Origin: DATBAT01 sp963824805
GTDB taxonomy: Bacteria; Acidobacteriota; Terriglobia; Terriglobales; Acidobacteriaceae
Assembly (NCBI GenBank): GCA_963824805.1
Contig: CAWGQZ010000011.1
Coordinates: forward strand, 1-64,000
DNA: 64,000 nt
Reading direction: 5' to 3'
The notes beneath the pieces were generated by a model that worked only from the letters and a program-made list of their open reading frames with translations, was not told where the DNA came from and ran no database searches. Positions 55,918 through 64,000 of the stretch are shown one piece after another; positions within the stretch are counted from its first letter, which is position 1; each line of letters opens with the position of its first letter. Both the position numbers and the translations under genes were made by a program.

Positions 55918-57099
55918 ATGACCAAGTCAGGTTTTTCACGACGCTCATTTCTGCAAGTTGCGGCGACTAGTGCGGTGGCTGCACGCTTCATGACCGAGCC
56001 GATGCTGGCTGCGGCGGCGCGCATGCCGATCCCGCATCCGGCACTTTCCAAAGACGCGGTGATGATCGACTACAACGAGAATCCTTTAGGCCCTTGCGAA
56101 GCAGCACGCAAGGCAATCGCCGACGCCATCCCGCAAGGCGGCCGTTATTGTGACAGTTACGTGGATGAATTGCTGAAAACCTTTGCCGGCCTAGAAGATT
56201 TGAAGGACGACTCATTCCACCTTTTCGCAGGCTCGACCGTTCCTCTTTTTGGCGCAGTCACAGCCTTTACCTCGCCGCAAAGGAGCTACGTAACCGCCGA
56301 CCCCGGGTATGAGGCTGGGATCTTCGCTGCCTCCGTCACCAACGCGCGCGTAGTGAAGGTTCCGCTTACCCAATCCTACGCCCACGATGCGAAAGCCATG
56401 ATCGCTGCAGCTCCCGATGCCGGGCTCTTTTATGTATGCAGCCCCAACAATCCCACCGGAACACTGACCCCGCTCGGCGAGATTGCTTACCTTGCGGACA
56501 ACAAGCCGAGAGGCTCGGTTGTGCTGGTAGACGAGGCTTACCTGCACTTCACCGAAACCCCATCCGCGATTGAATTGGTAAAAGCCGGCAAGGATGTAGT
56601 CGTGTTGCGCACGCTTTCTAAGGCCTACGGCATGGCGGGACTGCGTTGCGGCTTCGCCATCAGTCGTCCCGATCTGTTGGAGTCGGTGCTGAATCACTGC
56701 GGAGATAATTTCATGCCCGTCCCGGCAGTAGTCGCAGCTTTGGCTAGCATGAAGGATCCGAAGCTGGTGCCCGAACGTCGCCGCATCAACGCCACGGTTC
56801 GGCAGGGAACCTTCGATTGGCTGGATCGCAATCATTACTCCTATATTCCCTCGGTATCGAACTGCTTCCTGCTTGACACCAGGCGTCCGGGCCGCGAGAC
56901 GATCGAAGCCATGGCGAAGCTGAATGTTTTTGTTGGACGGGTCTGGCCAAGTTATCCCAACCACGTCCGCATCACAGTCGGGACACAGGAGGAAATGGCA
57001 CGGTTCCAGGAAGCTTTTCAGAAGGTGATGACGGGGGCGGTGGCGTTGTCGACAGGAGAGGTTGGGGCGCAAAGGACTCGCTCTAAGCTTCTGAGCTAG
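55918..57099 (+). CDS. Tat-exported HisC-like class I/II aminotransferase
   Basis: A 393-residue fold-I PLP enzyme similar to histidinol-phosphate aminotransferase: IDYNENPLGPCEAARKAI, CSPNNPTGTLTP, VLVDEAYLHF and the PLP Lys in RTLSKAYGMAGLRCG. The first 33 residues form a twin-arginine signal (SRRSFLQVAATSAVAARF), so the enzyme would be exported with PLP bound. Cytoplasmic HisC enzymes lack this. A GGAGG site precedes the ATG. Its substrate in the periplasm is unknown; a role in histidine synthesis is unlikely. Confidence 0.85.
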   Translation: MTKSGFSRRSFLQVAATSAVAARFMTEPMLAAAARMPIPHPALSKDAVMIDYNENPLGPCEAARKAIADAIPQGGRYCDSYVDELLKTFAGLEDLKDDSFHLFAGSTVPLFGAVTAFTSPQRSYVTADPGYEAGIFAASVTNARVVKVPLTQSYAHDAKAMIAAAPDAGLFYVCSPNNPTGTLTPLGEIAYLADNKPRGSVVLVDEAYLHFTETPSAIELVKAGKDVVVLRTLSKAYGMAGLRCGFAISRPDLLESVLNHCGDNFMPVPAVVAALASMKDPKLVPERRRINATVRQGTFDWLDRNHYSYIPSVSNCFLLDTRRPGRETIEAMAKLNVFVGRVWPSYPNHVRITVGTQEEMARFQEAFQKVMTGAVALSTGEVGAQRTRSKLLS

Positions 57100-58280
57100 T
57101 GTCTTTGAAACTGCAGAGCTGTGCGCTTCAGCCACCTTGGTGGATGCGACGGGTAAGCCGCCTGAAGAAAGCAGATTGGTGATGTCCGACAGGAAACACG
57201 GCAATCTCCGTGGCCCAGTAATGGCATGTACCGAGGAGTACAGCCATCCGGGCGTGACAGGCCCCGATGGCAAGGTCTATCCGGGAAGCCATTCGGTGCA
57301 TATCACCGACTACGATCCAGATGGTCGAATACTGGCTACACGTAGTCATAACTCAGAGGGCTCGCAATGGTCGGTACGTTATGACTATGATGCGTCCGGT
57401 CGACTGCGGATGACGGCATCGGGAAACGAGGGGGAGACATCCACTCCAACCACCTATTCTTACGATCAGCAGGGCCGGCTCCAGAGCATCTCCCCGGGTG
57501 ATCGACCGGGCAGTCCGACTTTCTTTTCGATATGACGAGCAGGGAAGAAAAACCAAGATTGCGATCTCGCGCGCTGATGACTTCCGCCCCAACGTCGCAG
57601 TCGCTGGTTCTCCATTCGGGGCTGCCGACAGGGCGCCGAACCTGCCGGGAGGAGGAAGCGCGACCACTCTCCATGATGAGTTCGATCGACCCACGGAGGT
57701 TCAAGTGCGTAATGCCGCGGGCGACTTGGTTGGCCGGACCCTCCGAACATATGACACCCAAGGGAACATCACAGAAGAGAAGCAGGTTTTGGACAACCTT
57801 GCGATGATGGTGCCCCCGGAAGTCGTTGGAAGGATGTTGGAAGAATCGGGTCTTTCCGCAGACCAATTACAGTCTGAACTACGTACACAACTTTCAAAGG
57901 TGATAAGACATCCGTCCGAACCGAACGCGGTTTCCTACCGATACGACGCTCATGGCCGCGTCAACCTTACGCGTCGCCGAATCTTAAACTGGGAAGATGA
58001 GATAGAGACAACTTACAACGACCACGGAGACATAGAGTCAGAAATTACGCGGAGCACGCGCTTTGACGGAGCGACCGATACGACGAGCCCCACCGCCGTG
58101 GCTTCCTACTCCGAGGTCCGCTATGGGTATGGGTACGACCAGCAGAAAAACTGGACCGAAAAGACAACTTCCTATCGCCCGACCCCTGATGGGACATTCC
58201 AGCCGTCGACATTCGTTAAACGCACCTTGACCTACTACGAAAGCAGTTCGGACTTCGGCAGATCTTCGACATTGGCGTAG
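57095..58280 (+). CDS. RHS/YD-repeat protein fragment, one frameshift
   Basis: About 395 codons in two frames. YD-type repeats are visible: ITDYDPDGRILATRS, VRYDYDASGRLRMTASG, TYSYDQQGRLQSIS, RYDEQGRKTKI, RTYDTQGNITEEK and YRYDAHGRVNLTRR. An extra T in a T-run near 57524-57527 breaks the frame; joining TFF to RYDEQG restores it. The open frame begins right after a stop at 57092-57094, overlapping the aminotransferase end, with no good start codon (TTG at 57137 is possible). There is no signal peptide, hyperconserved core or toxin tip, so it is probably a remnant of a larger RHS protein or a short stand-alone form. Confidence 0.6.
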
Positions 58281-58430
58281 TTTGAGCACCTTTCGGTTGG
58301 CAGAGTCCAGCGACAACACGGGCAAGGGAAATTGGTTGGCCTGATGCCCAGCTTTGTCGCGACGATGGCAGAAGCTTTCGTGCTCTAGCCCAAGGGCGGG
58401 CAATCGCGTTAGCATCTATGGGTGTCCCGT

Positions 58431-59714
58431 ATGGCGACGAACAAAAACAATAAGCCCAAGTCTTCGTCCAATGGCAACCATGCTCAACGGGCTGCCGCGC
58501 CGGTTAACCCTCAGCAGCGCACCTTCTCGATCCCCGATACGCGCCTGGAAAAGCCGGCATTCAAGGTCGCGCAAAGCCGCGACCACGAAACCGTTCGCTA
58601 CGAAATCATCGGGGATCTGAACACACCCGCTCCACCTATCCGCGAGTCGAAATACTTGAGCAAGCAGCAGTCGATCGAGATTTACCGCTTCATGCTCATG
58701 AACCGCAAGATGGAGACGGCGCTAGAAAATCTCTACAAACAGGGGAAGGTTGTGGGCGGCGTTTATTTCGGCTTGGGACAAGAAGCCTGCTCCTGCGCCT
58801 CCGCCTATGCGTTGGGTAAAGACGACTGGTTCGCTCCCATGATTCGCAACCAGGGGTCGCTCCTGGTCCGCGGCTTCAAAGCCCGCGACACCATGATGCA
58901 GTACATGGCGAAAGCCGATTCCCCGACCAAGGGGCGCGACGGCACCTCGCACTTCGGCGACATCTACGAACGCAACATGGTTTCGCCCATTTCGATGTTG
59001 GGAGATCTGATCCCCGTCATGGCGGGAGTGGCCTTAGGCGCGCGCATGCAGGGACGCAACGTTGCCGTCATGACCTATATCGGAGACGGGGGCCAATCCA
59101 CCGGCGTGACCTACGAAGGCATCAACTTTGCCGCCGTACAAAATCTCGGCTTAGTGCTGTTCGTGGAAAGCAATCTCTGGGCGTACTCCACCCCGTCGGA
59201 GATGCAATACAAAGTCAAAGACCTTGCCGAGCGCGCCATCGGGTATGGCATTCCCGGCGTGATCGTCGATGGCACCGATGCTTGCCAGGTCTATGACGCC
59301 GCTCGCGACGGGGTAGAACGCGCCCGCCGCGGCGAAGGCCCTACATTAATTGAAGCCAAAATGATGCGCATGAAGGGACACGCCATCCACGATGGCGCCG
59401 ACTATGTCCCGAAGGCTATGCTCGAGTACTGGAAACGGCGCGACCCCCTCAGCCGCTTTGAAAATTATCTGGTCAACACCAAGAAGTGGCTGACGCCGAA
59501 TGAGAACAAAGCGCTGATTGCAGGAGTAGAAAAAGAAATCGAAGCCGAGCGCGAGATCGCGGTTAATTCCCCGATGCCTAAACCGGAGTCAGCGCTGGGT
59601 GGTGTCTATTGTGAACACGGCTGCCACGAAATCAAGCCCAAGTACGCCGTGCCCAAGGTAAGAGCAGGGAAGGGCGCGATCAAAGAGAGTGAAGCGGCGC
59701 TGCACTTCAAGTAG
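58431..59714 (+). CDS. pdhA: Pyruvate dehydrogenase E1 component, alpha subunit
   Basis: About 427 residues, thiamine-diphosphate-dependent alpha subunit of an E1 2-oxoacid dehydrogenase. The N-terminal 60 residues are a charged, low-homology extension. The TPP motif runs from GDGGQSTGVTYEGINF to ESNLWAYSTPSE; the usual ENN is ESN here. Typical elements GLGQEACSCASAYAL and KMMRMKGHAIHDGADYVP follow. A beta subunit is not next to it, so the partner must be encoded elsewhere. A GTG at 58422 and an ATG at 58431 are possible starts. Pyruvate is the likely but unproven substrate. Confidence 0.8.
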   Translation: MATNKNNKPKSSSNGNHAQRAAAPVNPQQRTFSIPDTRLEKPAFKVAQSRDHETVRYEIIGDLNTPAPPIRESKYLSKQQSIEIYRFMLMNRKMETALENLYKQGKVVGGVYFGLGQEACSCASAYALGKDDWFAPMIRNQGSLLVRGFKARDTMMQYMAKADSPTKGRDGTSHFGDIYERNMVSPISMLGDLIPVMAGVALGARMQGRNVAVMTYIGDGGQSTGVTYEGINFAAVQNLGLVLFVESNLWAYSTPSEMQYKVKDLAERAIGYGIPGVIVDGTDACQVYDAARDGVERARRGEGPTLIEAKMMRMKGHAIHDGADYVPKAMLEYWKRRDPLSRFENYLVNTKKWLTPNENKALIAGVEKEIEAEREIAVNSPMPKPESALGGVYCEHGCHEIKPKYAVPKVRAGKGAIKESEAALHFK

Positions 59715-59720
59715 CGCATT

Positions 59721-59789
59721 ACCACGAGACTCGAAGACGCGGAGAAAAGCAATAAAGATTGACTCTGTATCTGTGTGACTCCGTGGTTA
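59721..59789. repeat. Imperfect inverted repeat between E1-alpha and the ADOP permease gene
   Basis: A left arm beginning ACCACGAGACTCGAAGACG at 59721 is an imperfect reverse complement of a right arm ending GTGTGACTCCGTGGT near 59787, with an A-rich middle. Intergenic elements of this kind (CCACGGAG...CTCCGTGG) are seen in several soil bacteria; their origin is not settled. It could fold as a long hairpin. Confidence 0.5.
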
Positions 59790-59867
59790 ATGCCTGGCCG
59801 TATACCAGCTCGATCCTTTCCAGAAAACTAACCTCGGCGCTCACAAAAACCATGTCAGAATCTCGCC

Positions 59868-62336
59868 ATGTTTTCCAGCGTGGTGCAAGATCTGATCTAT
59901 GCCGTCCGCCAACTTGGCCGCAACCGCGGTTTCGCCGCCACCGTGGTCCTGACGCTGGCCCTCGGCATCGGCGCCACCACCGCCATTTTCAGCCTGGTTG
60001 ACGGAATCTTGCTCCGGCCTTTGCCGTACCCCCAGGCTGAAAATCTGGTCGCGATCAACACTCTGAACTTTCCACAGGGAGTCACTGATCCTGCCGCGGC
60101 AGAAACCAACGGCGACTCTTACCCGAATTATTTTGATTGGCAGCGGCAGGCGCGAAGCTTCGAATCTCTGGCTGCGTGCAATTGGATAAACCGTCTTTAC
60201 TCCAAAATGGATGGCTCCAGCGCTCGGGTGCTGCCGGGGGGCCGCGTTTCCGCCAATTTATTCCCCACACTTCGGGTCATGCCTGCGCTGGGCCGCAACT
60301 TCCTCCCCGAGGAGGAATTGCCTGGACATCGAGTGGTAATTCTTAGCCACGAACTCTGGGTGTCGGATTTCGCGTCTTCGCCAAATGCAATCGGCCAGTT
60401 AGTCAAGATCAGCGACGAGCCGTTGACCATCGTGGGAGTGATGCCTGCCGGCTTTCACTACCCTCTGGACGAACCGGCTCTTTTCTGGGCATCGAATGCG
60501 ATCGAGAGGGAAGGCCAGTTCCCGTTCACCGCGAAGCGAAATGACGATCTTTTATCTGTGGTGGGCCGACTAAAGCCGCGGGTGACGCTCGAACAGGCGG
60601 ATGCCGAGCTGAACACCATTCAGCGAGGCTTGGCGCAAGAATACTCGGAGATTCGCCAACAGCTTGGGGTCGCGGTTAATCCTTTGCTGGAGGCGACGGT
60701 CGAAGGTTCCCGAAAGCCGCTCCTGATCCTGTTGGCGGCAGTAGGAGTGGTATTGCTCATCGGGAGCGCAAACGTCGCGGGATTGCTGCTGGCCCGATCC
60801 AGTAGCCGCAAGGGAGAGTTGGCTTTGCGAACCGCGCTAGGAGCGACACGAGTGCGGGTGGTGCGCCAGCTGCTTGTGGAGTCTTTGATTTTGGCGGTAC
60901 TAGGGGGGATGGGAGGTATCATGGCCGCAGCCATCCTGCTACGCAGTTGCGTGCAATTTCTTCCCCACAATCTGCCACGCACCTTCGCCATCGAAATGGA
61001 TGGGCGCGTGATGGCCTTCGCCATCCTGCTTTCGGGGCTGACCACTTTGGTTTTCGGCCTGGTGCCCGCGCTACGGATGTCACGGCTCGACCCCATCGAG
61101 TCCCTGCGGGACGGAGGACCCAACGCGACTGCCGGGCGCCACCGCAATCGCCTTCACCACACCCTGGTGGTCGGCGAGATAGCTCTGGGTTTTACTTTAC
61201 TCGTGGGCTCTGGACTACTCCTTCACAGCCTGGTGAAGATGTTAGCGATAGACCCCGGCTTTGATATGAAGCGCACCGTTCTGTTCGACGTGGCGCTGAC
61301 CAACAAACGGTTTACCGGCAGCGAAAAGGTCCTCTTCATTGACAAGCTGCTTCCGCAACTGGCCGCGATTCCGGGAGTAGAAATGGTCAGCGCCGGCCAC
61401 CCCTTGCCGATTCGCTGGGCATATTCGAACTGGACGGAGATGAAGATTGCGGGGCAGGTAAATTCGCCGGATAGTCTGCCCGCAGCGGTGGGTGCGGTAA
61501 TAGAACCCGGCTACTTCGCGACCCTTTCCATCCCGTTGTTGCGAGGTCGGACCTTTACTGCGCATGACAATAATGCAAAATCCGCACCGGTGGCCATCAT
61601 CAGCCGCGCTTTCGCTACCAAATATTTTCCCGGCTCGGACCCGATCGGTCACTACTTCACGCCAACATTTCCCGACACCAATGAACCGGTTCTGGGACGG
61701 CAGATCGTTGGCATAGTCGGAGATACGCGCAACGACGACAACTTTGAACCTTATCTCCCGGAGTTCTATCTGCCCTATGCCCAGAACCCCAGCCATCAGC
61801 GGACAATGATCGTCATGAAAGTCAAGGGTGATCCCTTCAGCTACGAAGAAACGGCACGGAAAATTGTGGCGGCAATGGACCAAGGTGCGCCGCTGTTCGG
61901 CTATCGAACTTTCTCCTCCGAACTCTTGAACGCAAACGGTCAGCCTCGGTTTGAGGCCTGGGTGGTTTCTGTCTTTGCGGGAATGGCGTTGTTTCTCTCC
62001 GCCATTGGCCTCTATGCGGTACTGTCTTTCATCGTCGCCGAAAGAGGACGCGAACTCGGTGTTCGAATGGCCTTGGGAGCCTCGCGCTCTGATGTCTTGC
62101 GCTTGATCCTGAAGCGTGGCTCGATTCTCGCCGGCATGGGAATATTGTGCGGAGCAGTGGCGTCGTTTTTTGCCAGCCGGCTGCTGCAGGAACTTTTATT
62201 CAAAGTCACTGTCCTCGATCAGTGGGTCTTCCTCGCCGTTACCCCCATGCTCTTTACTGTCTCGATGGCCGCCTCCTTGATTCCGGCTCTGCGCGCAGCC
62301 AGTCTTGATCCGATGAGAACTCTACGCGAACCATAG
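59868..62336 (+). CDS. ADOP-type ABC transporter permease (two FtsX/MacB-like halves)
   Basis: An 822-residue inner-membrane protein. The start VRQLGRNRGFAATVVLTLAL with IGATTAIFSLVDGILLRPLP is the hallmark of acidobacterial duplicated orphan permeases. A MacB-type periplasmic domain, an FtsX core (GSANVAGLLLARSSSRKGEL, ALRTALGATRVRVVRQLL), a second periplasmic domain and a second FtsX core (ERGRELGVRMALGASRSDVL) follow. No ABC ATPase gene is adjacent, as is usual for the family. Substrate and partner are unknown; macrolide or lipoprotein handling is possible by analogy with MacB. Confidence 0.92.
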   Translation: MFSSVVQDLIYAVRQLGRNRGFAATVVLTLALGIGATTAIFSLVDGILLRPLPYPQAENLVAINTLNFPQGVTDPAAAETNGDSYPNYFDWQRQARSFESLAACNWINRLYSKMDGSSARVLPGGRVSANLFPTLRVMPALGRNFLPEEELPGHRVVILSHELWVSDFASSPNAIGQLVKISDEPLTIVGVMPAGFHYPLDEPALFWASNAIEREGQFPFTAKRNDDLLSVVGRLKPRVTLEQADAELNTIQRGLAQEYSEIRQQLGVAVNPLLEATVEGSRKPLLILLAAVGVVLLIGSANVAGLLLARSSSRKGELALRTALGATRVRVVRQLLVESLILAVLGGMGGIMAAAILLRSCVQFLPHNLPRTFAIEMDGRVMAFAILLSGLTTLVFGLVPALRMSRLDPIESLRDGGPNATAGRHRNRLHHTLVVGEIALGFTLLVGSGLLLHSLVKMLAIDPGFDMKRTVLFDVALTNKRFTGSEKVLFIDKLLPQLAAIPGVEMVSAGHPLPIRWAYSNWTEMKIAGQVNSPDSLPAAVGAVIEPGYFATLSIPLLRGRTFTAHDNNAKSAPVAIISRAFATKYFPGSDPIGHYFTPTFPDTNEPVLGRQIVGIVGDTRNDDNFEPYLPEFYLPYAQNPSHQRTMIVMKVKGDPFSYEETARKIVAAMDQGAPLFGYRTFSSELLNANGQPRFEAWVVSVFAGMALFLSAIGLYAVLSFIVAERGRELGVRMALGASRSDVLRLILKRGSILAGMGILCGAVASFFASRLLQELLFKVTVLDQWVFLAVTPMLFTVSMAASLIPALRAASLDPMRTLREP

Positions 62337-62447
62337 TGAAACTTAGGTGCGAATGATCCCAACTTCCCGGCGCTATGGAACACCTTCTTATTGCCAAGCT
62401 TTAACCCGGTCACTACAATCTCGTTTCCTGTTTTGAGGAGACTCCCG

Positions 62448-63730
62448 ATGTTGCGATGCCTTCTCGCAGTAATGGTTTTTCCAGGCTTTGTTTGGCTGGC
62501 CGCCGCCCAATCCGCGCCGCCCAACCATAACGAAATCCTGATCAAGAATGCCGTTGTGATGACCGTCACCCACGGCAATATTGCGGGCGGCAGTGTTTAC
62601 ATAAAGGACGGAAAGATTGTGGCGGTCGGCAAGGACGTCGCCTCGCCTGCAAGCGCCACGGTTATCGATGCGGGTGGAAGATATCTGACACCGGGAATCA
62701 TTGACTCGCACTCCCACATCGCGCTCGATGATGACGTGAATGAAGCCACCAGCCCGATCACGCCGCAGATGATGATGATCGACGCCTTCGATTACCAGGA
62801 CAAGGCCGTTTACCGAGCCCTGGCTGGAGGCGTCACCACGTCGATGCTATTGCACGGCTCCGCCAACATGATTGGCGGCCAGGCCATCGTCATCAAGCAC
62901 AAATACGGAGCCGGTCGCGACGCCATGCTCTTCCCCGGCGCTCCCCGCTCCATAAAATTTGCCAGCGGCGAAAATCCAAAACGCGTTTACGGCGGGAAGG
63001 ACCAGCTTCCCTCTACCCGCATGGGCAACTTCGCGGTCCAGCGGCAAGCACTTACCGAAGCCCAGGATTACATGCACGAATGGGATGCCTACGATGCCAA
63101 AGTAAAAGCCGGGGACAAAGAGGCGAAGTCCCCTAAGCGCGATTTGAAACTGGAAGCTTTGGCCGACGTGTTGCGAGGCAAGCTGCTGGTACAGATTCAC
63201 TGCTACCGTGCCGACGAATTCATCACCGAAATGGCCATGGCCAAAGAGTTTGGATACAAAGTTCACGCCTTCCATCACGCGTTGGAAGCCTACAAAGTCC
63301 CGGAAAAGCTCGCCGCGGAAGACGTGGGCATTGCCACCTTCGCCGACTGGTGGGGATACAAGAACGAAGCCTGGGATGCCATCCCATGGAACGCAGTTAT
63401 CTCCATGCGTAAGGGTGTGAAGGTCGCGATCAAGAGCGACTCCGGTGATTTCGCCCGCCGCCTGAATCAGGAAGCGGCCAAGACGATGCGCTACGGCGGA
63501 GCCACGGAGGAAGAAGCTTTGAAGATGATTACTCTGAATGCAGCCTGGATCGTCGGCGTCGACGGCAAGGTCGGCTCCATCGACACCGGCAAAGACGCTG
63601 ACCTCGTTATCTGGGACGGCTATCCGCTCTCCAGCTACGGCGTTCCTAACAGAGTTCTGATCGACGGCGATACATACTTCGATCGCTCCTGCCTGGTTAT
63701 GGCATGCCGCACTATGAGGGAGCGCAATGA
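62448..63730 (+). CDS. Exported amidohydrolase, one frameshift
   Basis: About 427 residues with a signal peptide (CLLAVMVFPGFVWLAAAQ). The imidazolonepropionase-like pattern is clear: IDSHSHIALDD (HxH), VQIHCYRADE, VHAFHHALEAY and the strand-8 Asp in IKSDSGDFARR, with TGKDADLVIWDGYPL at the end. A missing C near 63688 pushes the frame out of phase. Correcting it gives DRSLPGYGMPHYEGAQ and a stop at 63728-63730. The ATG at 62448 with GAGGAG upstream is chosen. The next gene overlaps by ATGA. The substrate may be a cyclic dipeptide or similar amide; unknown. Confidence 0.83.
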
Positions 63731-64000
63731 AGAACACCGTCCTTGGCTATGGGTCGTTGGTCGCTGGCTTTGCTCTTCTGCTCAACTTTGCGCTTCCGGC
63801 AATTTCACAAACTCGCGCAGCAGGAAAAAAAGCCTCCCGCCAGGATTGCCCCGCCTGCCCGATCGCACTGAAAGGCGGGAAGCTTCTCACCATCACGCAT
63901 GGCGCAATCGAAAAGGGAACAATTGTGATCTCCGGCCGGAAAATAGCGGCCATTGGGCCTGACGCATCGGTAACCATCCCAAAAGATGCCCGCGTGATTG
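63727..64000 (+). CDS. Second exported amidohydrolase, N-terminal part (cut by window end)
   Basis: An open frame of 91 codons begins at an ATG that overlaps the repaired stop of the preceding gene (ATGA). It encodes a signal peptide (YGSLVAGFALLLNFALPAIS) and then the N-terminal beta-sandwich of an amidohydrolase: LKGGKLLTITHGAIEKGTIV followed by ISGRKIAAIGPDA. This closely parallels the start of the upstream gene, so the two are tandem paralogues, probably one operon. The catalytic part lies beyond the window. Confidence 0.75.
   Translation, partial: MKNTVLGYGSLVAGFALLLNFALPAISQTRAAGKKASRQDCPACPIALKGGKLLTITHGAIEKGTIVISGRKIAAIGPDASVTIPKDARVI

Noticed and set aside
63731..63962. C-terminal 77 residues of the long frame 62391-63962
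   Set aside because: They lie downstream of the repaired stop and overlap the second amidohydrolase in another frame; the sequence is non-homologous.
1..64000. tRNA, rRNA, CRISPR arrays, insertion sequences and prophage genes
   Set aside because: Intergenic regions were read for cloverleaf, repeat-spacer, transposase and phage signals; none was found.

Overview
The window reads as chromosomal DNA from a soil-type member of the phylum Acidobacteriota (inference). The main pointers are a permease of the ADOP kind (two FtsX/MacB-type halves in one chain, 59868-62336), many Tat-exported enzymes (GH127, amidohydrolase, aminotransferase), two DUF885 hydrolases, a KdpD sensor split into two genes, and a large stock of enzymes acting on plant polymers. 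I saw no rRNA, tRNA, CRISPR array, prophage or insertion sequence. About fifteen genes are interrupted by what looks like a single-base insertion or deletion, including the normally essential cdsA. Joining the frames restores complete proteins and, in the lut genes, restores stop/start overlaps. I therefore annotate these as genes with likely sequence errors, not as pseudogenes.

Region by region. 1-4350: the 3' end of a SelA-like PLP enzyme, an exported polysaccharide deacetylase, a CHAD-Ppx/GppA-C fusion and a DHA2-type MFS exporter. 4436-10127: an exported esterase, a sarcosine-oxidase-like flavoenzyme, a Tat-exported amidohydrolase and an aldo/keto reductase. 10131-16197 (minus): a tight six-gene operon of MFS sugar-acid transporter, enolase-superfamily aldonate dehydratase, FAH/GguC-type protein, beta-hydroxyacid dehydrogenase, small Tat-signal protein and amidase. 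16271-24328: an exported Xaa-Pro aminopeptidase, an aldo/keto reductase, two DUF885 proteins and a GH127 beta-L-arabinofuranosidase. 24460-31576 (plus): a complete trans-4-hydroxy-L-proline to 2-oxoglutarate operon, followed by an exported esterase. 31580-34388: lutCBA for L-lactate oxidation. 34624-38024: a GH78 alpha-L-rhamnosidase and a sugar-nucleotide epimerase. 38063-41385: the split KdpD/KdpE system. 41499-44638: an MBL hydrolase, a second beta-hydroxyacid dehydrogenase and an acyl desaturase with a clear terminator. 44775-50502 (minus): uppS-cdsA-dxr-rseP-ispG. 50584-52503: a pseudo-receiver protein, a decayed EAL-HDOD gene and a macro-domain protein. 52681-54844 (minus): a porin / cytochrome c / CuA-cupredoxin / small secreted protein operon. 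55020-64000: lipB, a Tat-exported HisC-like aminotransferase, an RHS-repeat fragment, a pyruvate-dehydrogenase E1-alpha, the ADOP permease and two tandem amidohydrolases, the last cut by the window edge.

How the genes may work together (inference): GH127, GH78, the esterases, the Xaa-Pro aminopeptidase and the hydroxyproline operon fit growth on plant cell-wall glycoproteins (extensins), where beta-L-arabinofuranose is attached to hydroxyproline. GH127 sits divergently next to the hydroxyproline operon across a short intergenic region that holds an inverted repeat. The sugar-acid operon may also lead to 2-oxoglutarate semialdehyde, the substrate of the dehydrogenase that ends the hydroxyproline operon, so pentose and imino-acid carbon could meet at one enzyme.
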